A stretch of 51,973 nucleotides of DNA from NCBI GenBank assembly GCA_937868485.1, contig CALMML010000232.1:1-51973 (forward strand), read 5' to 3'. Positions 16,859 through 24,757 of the stretch are shown piece after piece. The stretch is from an uncultured Myxococcales bacterium. Its GTDB lineage: Bacteria > Myxococcota_A > Polyangia > Palsa-1104 > JAEUJZ01. The notes beneath the pieces are model-generated. The model searched no databases. It worked only from the letters and a program-made list of their open reading frames with translations, and was not told the DNA's origin. Made by a program: the position numbers and the translations under genes. Position 1 is the first letter of the stretch; the number at the start of each line of letters is the position of its first letter.

Positions 16859-18186
16859 TTGTGTCCCACCGTGCGATCGACGACAACGGTGCCCGCTTTC
16901 ATCACCCAGCGAACGCGCTGCGTCACAGCGGTAATGTCTGAGACCGGATCTCCGTCGACAGCCACCAGATCCGCGAAGAAGCCTGGCGCAACCGCTCCCA
17001 GCGACTTTTCCTGTCCAAGCAGCATCGCCGCATTGGTTGTTGCCGTCGCCAGCGCCTGCACCGGAGTCATGCCCAGCTTCACAAACCAGCCCAGTTCCTG
17101 CGTGTTTTCGCCAAACATCGTAAAGACCGCGTCGCTGCCCATCGCGATGGGAACGCCCATTCGGAACGCGCGACGAGCGGTTTCCAGGTTCTTGGGCACA
17201 AACGCGCGCAGGTTGTTCACCGCGTCGCTGCCAAAGCCATAGATCTTCGGATTGTCGGCGTAATAGCGGTTGTGATCGATGGTCGGCACGTAAAAAATCC
17301 GTCGCCGCGCCATCTCAGCCAGCGTCGCATCATCGATGTCGACGGCATGCTCGATCGAGTCCGCGCCCGCTTTGACCGCGTCACGCGCTCCACTGGCACC
17401 GTACGAGTGCACAGCGATGCGCTTGCCCGCTCGGTGCGCGACATCGACAGCCGCTTTGATTTCATCGTAGGACAGCGTCTGAAAGCCCGTCACATCATCG
17501 TAGCCGCCCGTCGAGGCAACCACTTTGATGAGATCCACTCCGGCGGCAATCTGAAGCCGAACCACTCGCATCACGTCCGCAGGTCCGTCGGCGGTTCCAG
17601 GCGCAACCGGCTGTCCTGGCTTGACGAACTCATCCGTCGCGAAGACCGGAACGCCCGACACAAACATGCGCGGACCCAGCATCGCACCACGTCGGATCAG
17701 ATCGCGCATCGCGAGATCCATCTGCTCAAACGAGCCCAGATCGCGCACCGTCGTGACGCCCGATTCCAGCGTTCGCTTCGCATTTTGCTGCGCCAAGAAC
17801 ACCGTCACCGGCGGTAGACGCTTGACGAACTGCTCGACCGGCTTCATCGGCGAGTCAGGATCGAACAGATACGTCATGTGCGTATGTGCGTCGATAAGCC
17901 CCGGCAGTGCGCTATAGCGACTGAGATCCACGAATGCCGCACCGTCGGGCACAGGCATCGTCGGTCCACCGACCGCTTTGATCCGATCGTTTTCCACCAC
18001 CACCAGCGGGCTGGTGATCACCTTGCCAGTTCCGTCGATCAAGCGGGCGAACCGAATCGCAACCAGCTTGGACGCAGCAAGCGCATCAGGACTGAGCAAC
18101 GTCGTCGCCCAGATCGCGATGGATGCGATTGCTTTTGTAACCCGTAAACGAACTCCGGTGACGACGGAATTCGCGCTCGCTGTCAT
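16855..18186 (-). CDS. Exported amidohydrolase (imidazolonepropionase-like metal hydrolase)
   Basis: 443 residues. An N-terminal hydrophobic signal ends at about DALA-AS, so the enzyme is probably periplasmic. All metal-site elements of the amidohydrolase superfamily are visible: IDAHTHM (the HxH), a Lys in LIKVVAS that can bridge the metals, HSYG and IEHAVD (two His ligands), and GSDAVFT (the catalytic Asp). This resembles prolidase-like and imidazolonepropionase-like hydrolases that cleave peptides or cyclic amides; the substrate cannot be read from sequence. The ATG at 18186 has TGGAGAAA at a good distance, whereas an in-frame start 27 bases upstream does not. It is translationally coupled to the zinc-ribbon gene. 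Confidence 0.88.
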   Translation of the reverse strand: MTASANSVVTGVRLRVTKAIASIAIWATTLLSPDALAASKLVAIRFARLIDGTGKVITSPLVVVENDRIKAVGGPTMPVPDGAAFVDLSRYSALPGLIDAHTHMTYLFDPDSPMKPVEQFVKRLPPVTVFLAQQNAKRTLESGVTTVRDLGSFEQMDLAMRDLIRRGAMLGPRMFVSGVPVFATDEFVKPGQPVAPGTADGPADVMRVVRLQIAAGVDLIKVVASTGGYDDVTGFQTLSYDEIKAAVDVAHRAGKRIAVHSYGASGARDAVKAGADSIEHAVDIDDATLAEMARRRIFYVPTIDHNRYYADNPKIYGFGSDAVNNLRAFVPKNLETARRAFRMGVPIAMGSDAVFTMFGENTQELGWFVKLGMTPVQALATATTNAAMLLGQEKSLGAVAPGFFADLVAVDGDPVSDITAVTQRVRWVMKAGTVVVDRTVGHK

Positions 18187-18280
18187 GGCCAGTTTCTCCA
18201 CCGTAAGTGCCAACGACCTGTGCTGACCCGAGCTACCAGGATAGGCAAGAATCGACGACGCTCATCGCGAAGTTTGTAAG

Positions 18281-18805
18281 CTACAGAGCAAGCAGATCTT
18301 CGCCGTTGTGCAGCGATTGAACGGGCACGCCCAGCGTCTGCATCTCGTGCTCGCCAAGCGACAGCGACTCGACCATCTCCGCAAACGGATGAACGACGCC
18401 AAACTGCGATGACAGCGCTCGCATGATGCCGTCCCACTCACGCGCGGCCTCCAGCGAGGACTGCAGCTCACCGGCATCGCGCGCATGCGCAGTCCAGGCA
18501 GTTTGCAGCGCGGCTCGTCGCAGCCGATCCGCCGCCGTGAGCAGATACTTGGCCGACGCACGAGACAGCGGCAGACCGCTTTCCCGACGCTCGGACGGAT
18601 TTGCACTGGCCGGCTCGGGCACAACCGCCATCACCATCGCTTGCACTTGCTCGGCGGCGCGACCTCGCTCCAGCCGCTTTTCCACTGGAACCGCAGCAGC
18701 GTGGTGGATGTGTTCCATCACCGTCAGCTCTTTCGCCAGCGCCAGCCAGCGATCGACAGGGAGAGACAACGAAAAACGCTTCGACAACGGACTGGAGGTA
18801 CTCAC
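18281..18805 (-). CDS. Protein of unknown function, largely helical
   Basis: 174 residues, no signal peptide and no membrane helix. The sequence is Ala/Leu/Arg-rich and mostly helical (AAEQVQAMVMAVV, LLTAADRLRRAAL, AREWDGIMRALSS). No known motif is seen. The start is a GTG at 18805. TAACAT, a -10-like box, ends eight bases upstream and no Shine-Dalgarno is present, so the mRNA may be leaderless. It follows the Ppx/GppA gene on the same strand after 77 bases, but has its own apparent promoter. Confidence 0.65.
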   Translation of the reverse strand: MSTSSPLSKRFSLSLPVDRWLALAKELTVMEHIHHAAAVPVEKRLERGRAAEQVQAMVMAVVPEPASANPSERRESGLPLSRASAKYLLTAADRLRRAALQTAWTAHARDAGELQSSLEAAREWDGIMRALSSQFGVVHPFAEMVESLSLGEHEMQTLGVPVQSLHNGEDLLAL

Positions 18806-18813
18806 GAGTCCGA

Positions 18814-18819
18814 ATGTTA
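18814..18819 (-). promoter_or_regulatory. Candidate -10 box (TAACAT) before the 18805 start
   Basis: TAACAT on the minus strand ends eight bases before the GTG at 18805. No -35 is evident. It is one of several -10-like boxes next to start codons. Confidence 0.35.
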
Positions 18820-18882
18820 CCCCTGTGCGCGCAGGTTCGTCCGACTTTTTTCGCCCTGGCTTCCGACGGTTTCAGCAGCGTG

Positions 18883-19791
18883 TCAGCCGTCCGCCAGCTC
18901 TTCCAGCACACCCCAGCGCACACCGCGATCGCTCACCACCACGTCGGACAGCCCGGCTCGCTCGGCGCACAAAAGCAGGATCATCGCACCGGCATAGATC
19001 ACATCCGCTCGTCGCACATCCAGACCCGCAAGCTGACAGCGCTCAGCCACCGTCAAGCGTCCGAGGTTTGTGATGATCTCGCGCATCGTCGTCGTCGCGA
19101 TCCGCATGCCATCCACCTTGCGTCCGTCATATTCACGTAGTCCCAGATGCAGTGCAGCCACCGTCGTCGCCGTGCCCGCCAGTGCCACCAGCTCACCTTC
19201 GACCGACGGCAGCTTCGCAAGCTCCGTCTCAATCGCTTCGGTCAGCGCCTTCGTCTCTGCTTCCGTCGGAGGATCGCTGCGAACAAACCGCTCATGCAGT
19301 CGCACCGAGCCCATCTTCACACTCGCCCAGCGCTCTGGCGTCTTGCCACCGACGATAAGCTCCGTCGATCCGCCTCCGATATCGATCACACTGCGACGAC
19401 CACTCGACGGCATCGGCAAGCTCTCGACCACCGATCGAAACGACAGCCGCGCTTCATCGTCGCCGGAAATCACGCGCAGCTCGACGCCGGTCTTGCGCAG
19501 TGCGCTCAAAAACTCTTCGCTGTTTTCGGCAGCTCGCAGCGACTCGGTTCCGACGGCAATGATCTGATCGGCATGAAGCGACTTGGCCCGCGCAATCTGA
19601 CGATCAATTGCCGCCAGCGTGCGCGCAATCGCGTCGGGATGCAGTCGCCCCGTGCGATCCAGATCCTGACCCAGACGCGGCATTTCCAAGAAATCAGCGA
19701 CGGGAAAAAGCCGAGGAAGCGAGCCTTTTACGACATCCGCCACAAGCAGCATGGCGGTATTGGTTCCACAGTCGATGGCAGCAAGACGCAT
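18883..19791 (-). CDS. Ppx/GppA family phosphatase (exopolyphosphatase or pppGpp phosphatase)
   Basis: 302 residues, the length of the two-domain core without the C-terminal HD domain of longer Ppx. ASKHA-fold phosphate-binding motifs are present: AIDCGTNTAMLLV near residues 4-16, VIDIGGGSTELIVGG near 137-151, and LAGTATTVAAL near 207-217. The family removes phosphate from polyphosphate or from pppGpp; short forms do either, so I give no symbol. The ATG at 19791 has no Shine-Dalgarno. The extended -10 TGCTAGCGT ends seven bases upstream, implying leaderless expression. It is cytosolic. Confidence 0.9.
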   Translation of the reverse strand: MRLAAIDCGTNTAMLLVADVVKGSLPRLFPVADFLEMPRLGQDLDRTGRLHPDAIARTLAAIDRQIARAKSLHADQIIAVGTESLRAAENSEEFLSALRKTGVELRVISGDDEARLSFRSVVESLPMPSSGRRSVIDIGGGSTELIVGGKTPERWASVKMGSVRLHERFVRSDPPTEAETKALTEAIETELAKLPSVEGELVALAGTATTVAALHLGLREYDGRKVDGMRIATTTMREIITNLGRLTVAERCQLAGLDVRRADVIYAGAMILLLCAERAGLSDVVVSDRGVRWGVLEELADG

Positions 19792-19798
19792 GGCCGCC

Positions 19799-19807
19799 AC
19801 GCTAGCA
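19799..19807 (-). promoter_or_regulatory. Extended -10 box (TGCTAGCGT) abutting the ppx/gppA start
   Basis: On the minus strand TG-C-TAGCGT is followed by seven bases and the ATG at 19791. A start site seven bases after the hexamer would coincide with the A of ATG. Confidence 0.5.
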
Positions 19808-19833
19808 GATTTTTCGCGCGCCAGACCTCGACG

Positions 19834-20868
19834 TCAGCCCGACTGAAGTCGCTTCTGTAGCTCGCGAATCAGCGACATCAGATCCGTCACCGACAGTCCC
19901 GACCCCGAGACATTGGCAATCTGACCTTCCGCAAACAGAAGTTCCCCTTCGTTGCCGCGCTGAAGCGACATGACCGCCAAGTCTCCGTAGAGCAGCCGTC
20001 CCGGTCGTCCGTTCTGCGCGATGAAGTTGCGAAAGAAGATGTGCTTGACGCCAAACAGCAGCGCATCCGACGCCGAGCCAAACACCGTGCAGTCCAGCAG
20101 CGCGAGCACGTCTTCTTCGTCGGGAACTTCACAGAACTTGCGCGCGTTACGCAGCTTCTTTTCGGGAATGTTCGGCGACAGATACAGCGACGAAAGGTGT
20201 GCGTACGGCTTAAACAGATCGGGCAGCCAGTCGGCGCGCAGCTTGGATTCGCTCAGCTTTGCGACGGGAATCGCCAGCTTTTCGAGCAGCTGATTGTGCT
20301 CACCGTGGATAAACGATCCCAGCTCGCGCCACCGTCCCGGCACCGTCAGGACACGACTGCCCAGTCGATCGAGCACGCGCTGTCTTGCTTCTTCGTCATC
20401 ATCGCGAAGCTGCGCCAGCGTTCGATCATCGGCCCGTCGACAAGCCGCCAGCGCCAGCCCACACAGCGAGCGCGCCAGCAGCCAGCGTCCGATGCCGCGA
20501 GGATAGTCCAGCTCACGCTGAAGCTGCGTCCCGGCCATCAGCTCGCGCAGTCGCTGAAAGTGTCGCTCACTGTCGCTCAGGTTGTTGTCGTAGAGCAGCA
20601 GCACCAGCGCGCGCAGCGGATGCAGCAGATCCGACACAAAGGACGCATCGTCGCGCTCTTCGGGATCGCTGCTCTGAAACAGGTCGAGTTGCGCCTGTCC
20701 CAGATCGTCGCACAGCGAGTGCAGATCGCCCACCAGATCGCTGGTCGTACGCGCTTCCACGAACTTGCGAAACGGCGGCCAGCCAATCGCTGACAGCACG
20801 TCGCCGGACACCCGGAACGCAAGCTCCCACAGTCGATACGGTAATTTTTCCGTCGAAGAAGCTGTCAT
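19834..20868 (-). CDS. Protein of unknown function
   Basis: 344 residues, no signal peptide and no clear membrane helix. I do not recognise the family. The first 190 residues are rich in charged helices (RHFQRLRELMAGTQLQRELD). The C-terminal part has a beta-rich stretch (ALLFGVKHIFFRNFIAQNG, then GRLLYGDLAVMS) that could be a small ligand or lipid-binding domain. It starts 12 bases after the stop of the vWA gene on the same strand, so the two form a likely operon. The ATG at 20868 and a GTG at 20874 are both possible starts. Confidence 0.7.
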   Translation of the reverse strand: MTASSTEKLPYRLWELAFRVSGDVLSAIGWPPFRKFVEARTTSDLVGDLHSLCDDLGQAQLDLFQSSDPEERDDASFVSDLLHPLRALVLLLYDNNLSDSERHFQRLRELMAGTQLQRELDYPRGIGRWLLARSLCGLALAACRRADDRTLAQLRDDDEEARQRVLDRLGSRVLTVPGRWRELGSFIHGEHNQLLEKLAIPVAKLSESKLRADWLPDLFKPYAHLSSLYLSPNIPEKKLRNARKFCEVPDEEDVLALLDCTVFGSASDALLFGVKHIFFRNFIAQNGRPGRLLYGDLAVMSLQRGNEGELLFAEGQIANVSGSGLSVTDLMSLIRELQKRLQSG

Positions 20869-20880
20869 GGCCACGATGAG

Positions 20881-21954
20881 CTACTGTTTGGGACCCATCA
20901 GCGAGCCAATGATCGCGAGCAGGATGATCAGCCCGAGCAGACCTCCCGCGACGGCGAGCACCCAATAATACCAAGGCCAGCCAGCGGGATCGGCAGGCTC
21001 AAACTGCGGCAGCGAGTTCACCGTGATCGTTTCCGACGGAATTTCGTCTTTTCCCGAGCGGAACAAGACCTGAAACACATGCTGCTGACCATCGCCCGAC
21101 TGCGTCAGTCCAAACTTTACGACGTGCGTCGAGAGCATCTCCTCGATCATCTGATCGAAGTAGCCACCGATCTCGCCGACCACTTTGGTGCCGCGCGCCG
21201 TCGAGCCAGCCGCTTTCGACATCTCGATCAGGTTGCGCAGCCGACCCGCTTCAAACGGACCAAAGCCGATGCAGGCCAGACCGACGCCCGCGTCACGCGC
21301 CTTTTTTCCCACTTGCTCGTAGCTGTCCTTGGTTCCCGCCGCGTCGATTCCGTCTGAAAACAGCACAACCATCTTGCGCTTCCCGACGGACTCTCGCAGA
21401 AGGTCAATCGCCACGCGCACACCGTCGAGCATCCGCGTCTCCGTCGCATCTTCGTCAATCTTGAGCTTGTCCAGCTCGCGCGCGACTTCATTGGGACGAC
21501 CCAGATCTTCCAGCTTCTTGTATTCCGACGAGTAGCTGATGATGCCGATCCGACTTTCCGGGATCTTCGCCAGCGTCTTGGCCAGCCGTCCGATGCCGCT
21601 CTTGGCGATGGGCAGACCGTCCTTCATCACCGACGATACCTGCACCACCACGAACAGATCGATCGGCTCTTTGGACTCTGCAAACGAAGCCACCGTCGTC
21701 TGCAAGTCGGACAGCGGCGCACCGTCCATTTGCAGCTTGAAGCCGCCTTTGCTGCGCACCGGCTTTAAGTCATCGTCGACGATGTTCACGTACGCGCGAA
21801 GCTCCGGCAGCTTGTCGATGGCGACGCTTTCCAAGTGAACTTTGACCGGATCGGCCTTCGCGCTGCCTGTGATGCACAGCAAAAGTGCCAGCCAAAACAC
21901 CTGTCGCAGCTGCGTACGAAGCCAACCCAAGCGGTCGTGTGAGCGATGACGCAT
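20881..21954 (-). CDS. Exported von Willebrand factor A-domain protein with C-terminal anchor
   Basis: 357 residues. An N-terminal signal (FWLALLLCITGSAKA) is followed by a small beta domain (about 35-90), then a vWA domain (about 95-275). The MIDAS metal site looks altered: the usual DxSxS reads VVQVSSVM here, and the TDG-like strand is FSDGID with the Asp kept. The end is a membrane helix (YWVLAVAGGLLGLIILLAII) with a short cytosolic tail. Such proteins bind partners in the periplasm, often with MoxR or BatA-like systems; no MoxR gene is nearby. GGAGAGGG precedes the ATG at 21954. The next gene follows after 12 bases. Confidence 0.8.
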   Translation of the reverse strand: MRHRSHDRLGWLRTQLRQVFWLALLLCITGSAKADPVKVHLESVAIDKLPELRAYVNIVDDDLKPVRSKGGFKLQMDGAPLSDLQTTVASFAESKEPIDLFVVVQVSSVMKDGLPIAKSGIGRLAKTLAKIPESRIGIISYSSEYKKLEDLGRPNEVARELDKLKIDEDATETRMLDGVRVAIDLLRESVGKRKMVVLFSDGIDAAGTKDSYEQVGKKARDAGVGLACIGFGPFEAGRLRNLIEMSKAAGSTARGTKVVGEIGGYFDQMIEEMLSTHVVKFGLTQSGDGQQHVFQVLFRSGKDEIPSETITVNSLPQFEPADPAGWPWYYWVLAVAGGLLGLIILLAIIGSLMGPKQ

Positions 21955-22143
21955 AAGGCCCTCTCCAGACGAGAACACAGAAAATTCCACGTTCCCATCA
22001 TAGGGCGAAATCATCCAAAGGAGCGTCAAAAACCCGCACCGCCTGTTCCAAGAACAGCCAGGCCGACGTCGGGTTCAAGTCAGGTCGGACGGCTTTCGCG
22101 CGTCGAAGCCGCGATTTGGGCTCGCTTACATGAGCGCCCTTTT

Positions 22144-22152
22144 TGCTAGACT
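22144..22152 (+). promoter_or_regulatory. Extended -10 box (TGCTAGACT) abutting the 22160 start
   Basis: TG-C-TAGACT ends seven bases before the GTG at 22160. A poor -35 (CTTACA, about 16 bases upstream of the hexamer) is possible. This box decides the start chosen for the next gene. Confidence 0.5.
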
Positions 22153-22159
22153 CGCCACG

Positions 22160-23407
22160 GTGCGTCGCCACTCCTTCTTCTCGAAATCGTTTGTCGCGTG
22201 CTTGGGTCTGTCGCTGGGCGTTGTGGTGCTGAGCGGCTGTCGGCAAAAAACCCAGCCACCGCCCGTCGCGCCCACACCGCCGGTCGTCGCGCAGACCACA
22301 CCGCCGCCCAAGGTGCCGTTTGTGCGACGAAACATGCCGCGCATCGATCTGCACACGCACATCCTGCTCGGATCGGGACTGCGCGCGGCCCGGCTGTTTG
22401 AGCGCTACGGCATCAGCCTGGCGATCAACCTGTCGGGACCGCCTGCAAATCACGGCTTTGAAGAGTTTATCGTCGACAACCAAGTCGCCTACGGGCACTT
22501 GCATACGTTTACTGGGCTCGACTTTGAAGAAGCGAGCAAGCCCGGGTACGGCGCGCGGATGGCGGAAGCGCTCGTCACGGCCAAGAACGCCGGAGCCAAA
22601 GGCATCAAGATCCACAAAGCGCTCGGGCTGGAATACCAAGGGCCCGATGGAAAGCTGCTCAAGATCGATGATCCGGGGCTCGATCCGGTGTTTGAAAAAG
22701 CAGCAGAGCTGAAGCTTCCCGTCGCGATTCACAGCGGCGATCCGCAAGCGTTCTGGCAAGAGCCGAATCCCAAAAACGAGCGCTTCGACGAGCTGCTCGC
22801 GCATCCCGAGTGGAGCTTTTACGACGCTTACAAGCGTGGTGCCGTTCCGTCGTGGCGAGAGCTGTACGATGCGTTTTTGCGTCGCGTCGCCCGTCATCCC
22901 AAGACGATCTTTATCGGCGTTCACTTCGGCAACGCGCCCGAAGAACCCGCGCTGGTGGCCCAAGCGCTCGATAAGTATCCAAACCTGTACATCGACACCG
23001 CAGCGCGACTTCCAGCGATCGGTCGCAGCGACGCAAACCACAGTCCCGAAACGCTGCGCGCGTTCTTTATCAAGTACCAAGATCGGATCTTGTTCGGCAC
23101 CGATACCGCGCTTTCGCGAGGCGGAACGCCGGCGATGTTTGGCTCGGTGGGAACCGATCCTCCGACGGAAGCTGATGGCGATCGCTTCTTCGATTCGACC
23201 TATCGCTACTTTGAAACCGCCGATACCGACATTCCCAGCCCGACGCCGATTCAAGGCAAGTGGACGATCTCTGGCGTGAACCTTCCCGTCGAGGTGCTGG
23301 AAAAAATCTATTTCAAAAACGCAGAACGGCTGCTTGGCGTGACTGCGCCCAAGTCGCCGCTGCCCAAGCAAGAGCAAGGGCCCGCACCAACGGGTGACGA
23401 GCTCTAG
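22160..23407 (+). CDS. Amidohydrolase-2-like lipoprotein
   Basis: 415 residues with the GTG at 22160. The lipoprotein signal ends in VVLSGC with Cys27, followed by a Pro-rich linker. The body is a metal-dependent TIM-barrel of the amidohydrolase-2 group: RIDLHTHIL (His65 and His67), IKIHKALGL, VAIHSGDP with a further His, and the late LFGTDTALSRG Asp. Relatives include decarboxylases and lactonases; substrate unknown. An in-frame ATG at 22130 would add ten residues, but a -10-like box lies inside that extension, so the GTG is preferred. It is followed after 24 bases by an FKBP isomerase gene on the same strand, a likely operon of envelope proteins. Confidence 0.85.
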   Translation: MRRHSFFSKSFVACLGLSLGVVVLSGCRQKTQPPPVAPTPPVVAQTTPPPKVPFVRRNMPRIDLHTHILLGSGLRAARLFERYGISLAINLSGPPANHGFEEFIVDNQVAYGHLHTFTGLDFEEASKPGYGARMAEALVTAKNAGAKGIKIHKALGLEYQGPDGKLLKIDDPGLDPVFEKAAELKLPVAIHSGDPQAFWQEPNPKNERFDELLAHPEWSFYDAYKRGAVPSWRELYDAFLRRVARHPKTIFIGVHFGNAPEEPALVAQALDKYPNLYIDTAARLPAIGRSDANHSPETLRAFFIKYQDRILFGTDTALSRGGTPAMFGSVGTDPPTEADGDRFFDSTYRYFETADTDIPSPTPIQGKWTISGVNLPVEVLEKIYFKNAERLLGVTAPKSPLPKQEQGPAPTGDEL

Positions 23408-23431
23408 GCACTGATCGTTTCGGAGGAACCG

Positions 23432-23908
23432 ATGTCACATCCCTCATTCCGTTCGCTGTCCCGTCTTCTGAGCGTCTTTGTCGTCGCGGGTGCGATCGGA
23501 ACTGCGGTCGCAGACACCGCACCAGCCAAAAAAGCAGAGCCTGCCAAACCCAGCGCGAGCGAAGGAAAAATGATCACTACACCCTCGGGACTCAAGTACA
23601 TCGACACCCAAGTCGGAACCGGCGCGACCCCCAAAAAGGGCCAGATCGTGCGCGTCCACTACACCGGCAAGCTCGCGAACGGTCAGAAGTTTGACAGCTC
23701 CGTCGATCGCGGCGAGCCCTTCGAGTTCCAGATCGGCACCGGCCAGGTCATCAAAGGCTGGGATGAAGGCGTGCTTTCGATGAAGGTTGGCGGCAAGCGC
23801 ACGCTGATCATTCCATCCAGCCTGGGCTACGGCGCGCGGGGCGTGGGCGGCGTGATCCCGCCGGATGCAGAGCTACATTTCGACGTCGAATTGCTTGGCG
23901 TAAAGTAA
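23432..23908 (+). CDS. Exported FKBP-type peptidyl-prolyl isomerase
   Basis: 158 residues. A signal peptide ends near AVA-DT, then a Lys/Ala/Pro linker, then a complete FKBP domain at about residues 48-158. Expected active-site elements are visible: VRVHYTGKLANGQKFDSS, FQIGTGQVIKGWDEG and YGARGVGG. It catalyses cis-trans isomerisation of prolyl bonds and probably helps folding in the periplasm. GGAGGAACC lies just before the ATG. It is placed between a lipoprotein hydrolase and a TerB-like gene, with 24 and 52 base gaps. Confidence 0.95.
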   Translation: MSHPSFRSLSRLLSVFVVAGAIGTAVADTAPAKKAEPAKPSASEGKMITTPSGLKYIDTQVGTGATPKKGQIVRVHYTGKLANGQKFDSSVDRGEPFEFQIGTGQVIKGWDEGVLSMKVGGKRTLIIPSSLGYGARGVGGVIPPDAELHFDVELLGVK

Positions 23909-23914
23909 ATAAGG

Positions 23915-23958
23915 TACGCTCCATTACGATCAGGCGTGGATTTGCACGCTGGAGCGTA
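23915..23958 (+). promoter_or_regulatory. Hairpin hiding the ribosome binding site of the TerB-like gene
   Basis: TACGCTCCA (23915-23923) pairs with TGGAGCGTA (23950-23958), and GCGTG (23934-23938) pairs with CACGC (23945-23949) around a six-base loop. The two stems stack on the right arm, with a ten-base bulge on the left. The Shine-Dalgarno GGAG (23951-23954) is inside the outer stem, two bases before the ATG at 23961. This predicts translation that depends on opening the hairpin. No U-tract follows, so it is not a usual terminator. Confidence 0.6.
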
Positions 23959-23960
23959 GT

Positions 23961-24743
23961 ATGAGCCCTGAACGAACCCCGCCGATTCCGGCCACCACCG
24001 AGACCGGAACACCGCCCACATCCAAAGAAACGCCGCCCTCGAAGCGTCGGCATTCCCTGTCGCATATCATCGAAGCCTTTCGCGGCGATCGTCCGTCGGG
24101 AAGCTCGCCACTGCCATCGGGCGTAACGCCCAGTCCGCTGGCTGCGCAGGATGTTCCTTCGCGACTGACGCCCAGTCCTTCGCGGCTGACGCCCAGTCCT
24201 TCGCAGCTTTCGCCACGGCCTTCGCAGCTTTCGCCCAAGACTGCTCCGAAACGGCACATCTCGCAGGTGATTGAGACGCTGAAGATGCCCAGTCGCGAGC
24301 TGGCCGAGCGCCTGGTTCGACTCGGTTTCGACAGCGAGACCGCGTGCGTGCTGCACATCCTGCCGCTCATCCAGGTTGCCTGGGCCAACGGGGAAATCAG
24401 CCGTCGCGAGCGCAGTCGCATCCTGCAAGTCCTCAAGGTGCGCGACATTCCCGAAGGCAGCCGCGCGTTCATCATGTGTGAGTCGATGCTCACCACGCGC
24501 CCGACGGAAGCCTTCCTGCACGCCAGCCTCGAGTGCCTGCGCGACATCCTGCACAGCAGCCGAGGCAACGCCGCACGCGAAGAACGTCAGCTCATCGATC
24601 TGTGCGTCGAGATCGCGGAAGTCTCGGGCGGCCTGTTCGGACTGCATCGCACCGTCAGCACCACCGAGCGCGCCGTCATCGCCGAGATCGCAGCCACACT
24701 CGGTGACGAAGCCCAGTCCGAGCTACGCCGCATCCTCAACTAA
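23961..24743 (+). CDS. TerB-like helical protein with Pro/Ser-rich repeat N-terminus
   Basis: 260 residues. Residues 1-95 are disordered, rich in Pro, Ser and Thr, and include four 7-residue repeats of the form PSxLxPS (residues 66-93). Residues about 98-260 are all helical and resemble the TerB/DUF-type fold of tellurite-resistance-like proteins (LPLIQVAWANGEISRRERSRI matches the first helix with the acidic position after WANG). Such domains are thought to act at membranes, often with metal ions. No membrane helix is seen. The gene follows the FKBP gene after 52 bases, and a hairpin covers its Shine-Dalgarno. The role is inferred only from fold. Confidence 0.75.
   Translation: MSPERTPPIPATTETGTPPTSKETPPSKRRHSLSHIIEAFRGDRPSGSSPLPSGVTPSPLAAQDVPSRLTPSPSRLTPSPSQLSPRPSQLSPKTAPKRHISQVIETLKMPSRELAERLVRLGFDSETACVLHILPLIQVAWANGEISRRERSRILQVLKVRDIPEGSRAFIMCESMLTTRPTEAFLHASLECLRDILHSSRGNAAREERQLIDLCVEIAEVSGGLFGLHRTVSTTERAVIAEIAATLGDEAQSELRRILN
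24156..24239 (+). repeat. Four 21-bp tandem repeats inside the TerB-like gene
   Basis: Four adjacent 21-base units run from 24156 to 24239, all starting CCTTCGC. Units 1 and 2 differ at one base; units 3 and 4 form a second closely similar pair. Each adds seven codons in frame, so copy-number change would lengthen the linker without a frameshift. Confidence 0.85.
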
Positions 24744-24757
24744 CCAATCATCACAAG

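Noticed and set aside
24156-24239. CRISPR-like array
   Set aside because: The units are contiguous with no spacers and keep a protein reading frame, so they are coding tandem repeats.
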